This document shows, piece after piece, positions 5,309-5,338 of a stretch of DNA of 5,338 nucleotides; position 1 is the first letter of the stretch, and every line of letters starts with the position of its first letter. This DNA is from Candidatus Pacearchaeota archaeon (GTDB lineage: Archaea > Nanobdellota > Nanobdellia > Pacearchaeales > GW2011-AR1). Both the position numbers and the translations under genes were made by a program. The notes below the pieces were generated by a model that was given only the letters and a program-made list of their open reading frames with translations, ran no database searches and was not told the DNA's origin. The stretch spans positions 1 to 5,338 of the forward strand of contig JACOYM010000094.1 in assembly GCA_016181905.1 (NCBI GenBank), given 5' to 3'.

Positions 5309-5338
5309 ATGGGACTGATGGAATTGGTGCATGAAAAA
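5309..5338 (+). CDS. Start of a further operon gene (partial, runs off window)
   Basis: Ten codons (MGLMELVHEK) are open to the end of the window, beginning six bases after the previous stop and preceded by a strong GGAGG site. The spacing and signal fit the rest of the operon, so this is very probably the N-terminus of the next gene. Too little is present to say anything about its product. Confidence 0.6.
   Translation, partial: MGLMELVHEK

Noticed and set aside
1..5338. CRISPR arrays, tRNA or rRNA genes, insertion-sequence ends
   Set aside because: I looked for regularly spaced repeats, cloverleaf-like segments and terminal inverted repeats and saw none; the only repeats are protein-coding ones within the large gene and the single promoter dyad.

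Overview
The window looks archaeal and probably belongs to a DPANN-type archaeon or, more likely, to a virus or other mobile element of one. The sequence supports 'archaeal' in several ways: AT-rich DNA, arginine written mostly as AGA/AGG, frequent ATA isoleucine codons, a purine-rich element next to a TATA box, a gene start with no Shine-Dalgarno sequence at leaderless distance from that box, and a class III-like (prepilin/archaellin-type) N-terminus. The DPANN or virus assignment is inference from gene style; no hallmark replication, packaging, integrase or polymerase gene is visible.

Layout: every supported gene is on the + strand. Positions 17-583 encode a two-membrane-span protein with a pilin-like N-terminus and an exported, sequon-rich middle. 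A short intergenic region (584-693) holds a T-rich candidate terminator, a BRE/TATA promoter and an 8-bp inverted repeat that touches the next start codon. From 694 to the end runs a very tight operon: a 35-aa single-span membrane protein (694-801), a 41-aa acidic protein (803-928), an 895-aa modular, Gln/Lys- and Pro-rich protein (928-3615), a 53-aa single-span membrane protein (3617-3778), a 200-aa soluble helical protein (3775-4377), a 264-aa two-span membrane protein with a large probable cytoplasmic domain (4380-5174), a 43-aa very basic protein (5171-5302) and the start of another gene (5309 onward). Junctions are -4 to +6 bp (TAATG and ATGA overlaps), so the set is very likely co-transcribed and partly translationally coupled.

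Interpretation: four of the eight complete proteins carry membrane spans, one is a large low-complexity protein, and none shows an enzyme motif. That fits a structural or assembly module, such as membrane-containing virion proteins, a surface appendage or a membrane-spanning transfer apparatus. I cannot assign a named family to any gene from the sequence alone. Three of the genes are 35-53 codons long and easily missed; they are supported by their positions, start signals and membrane-span logic.
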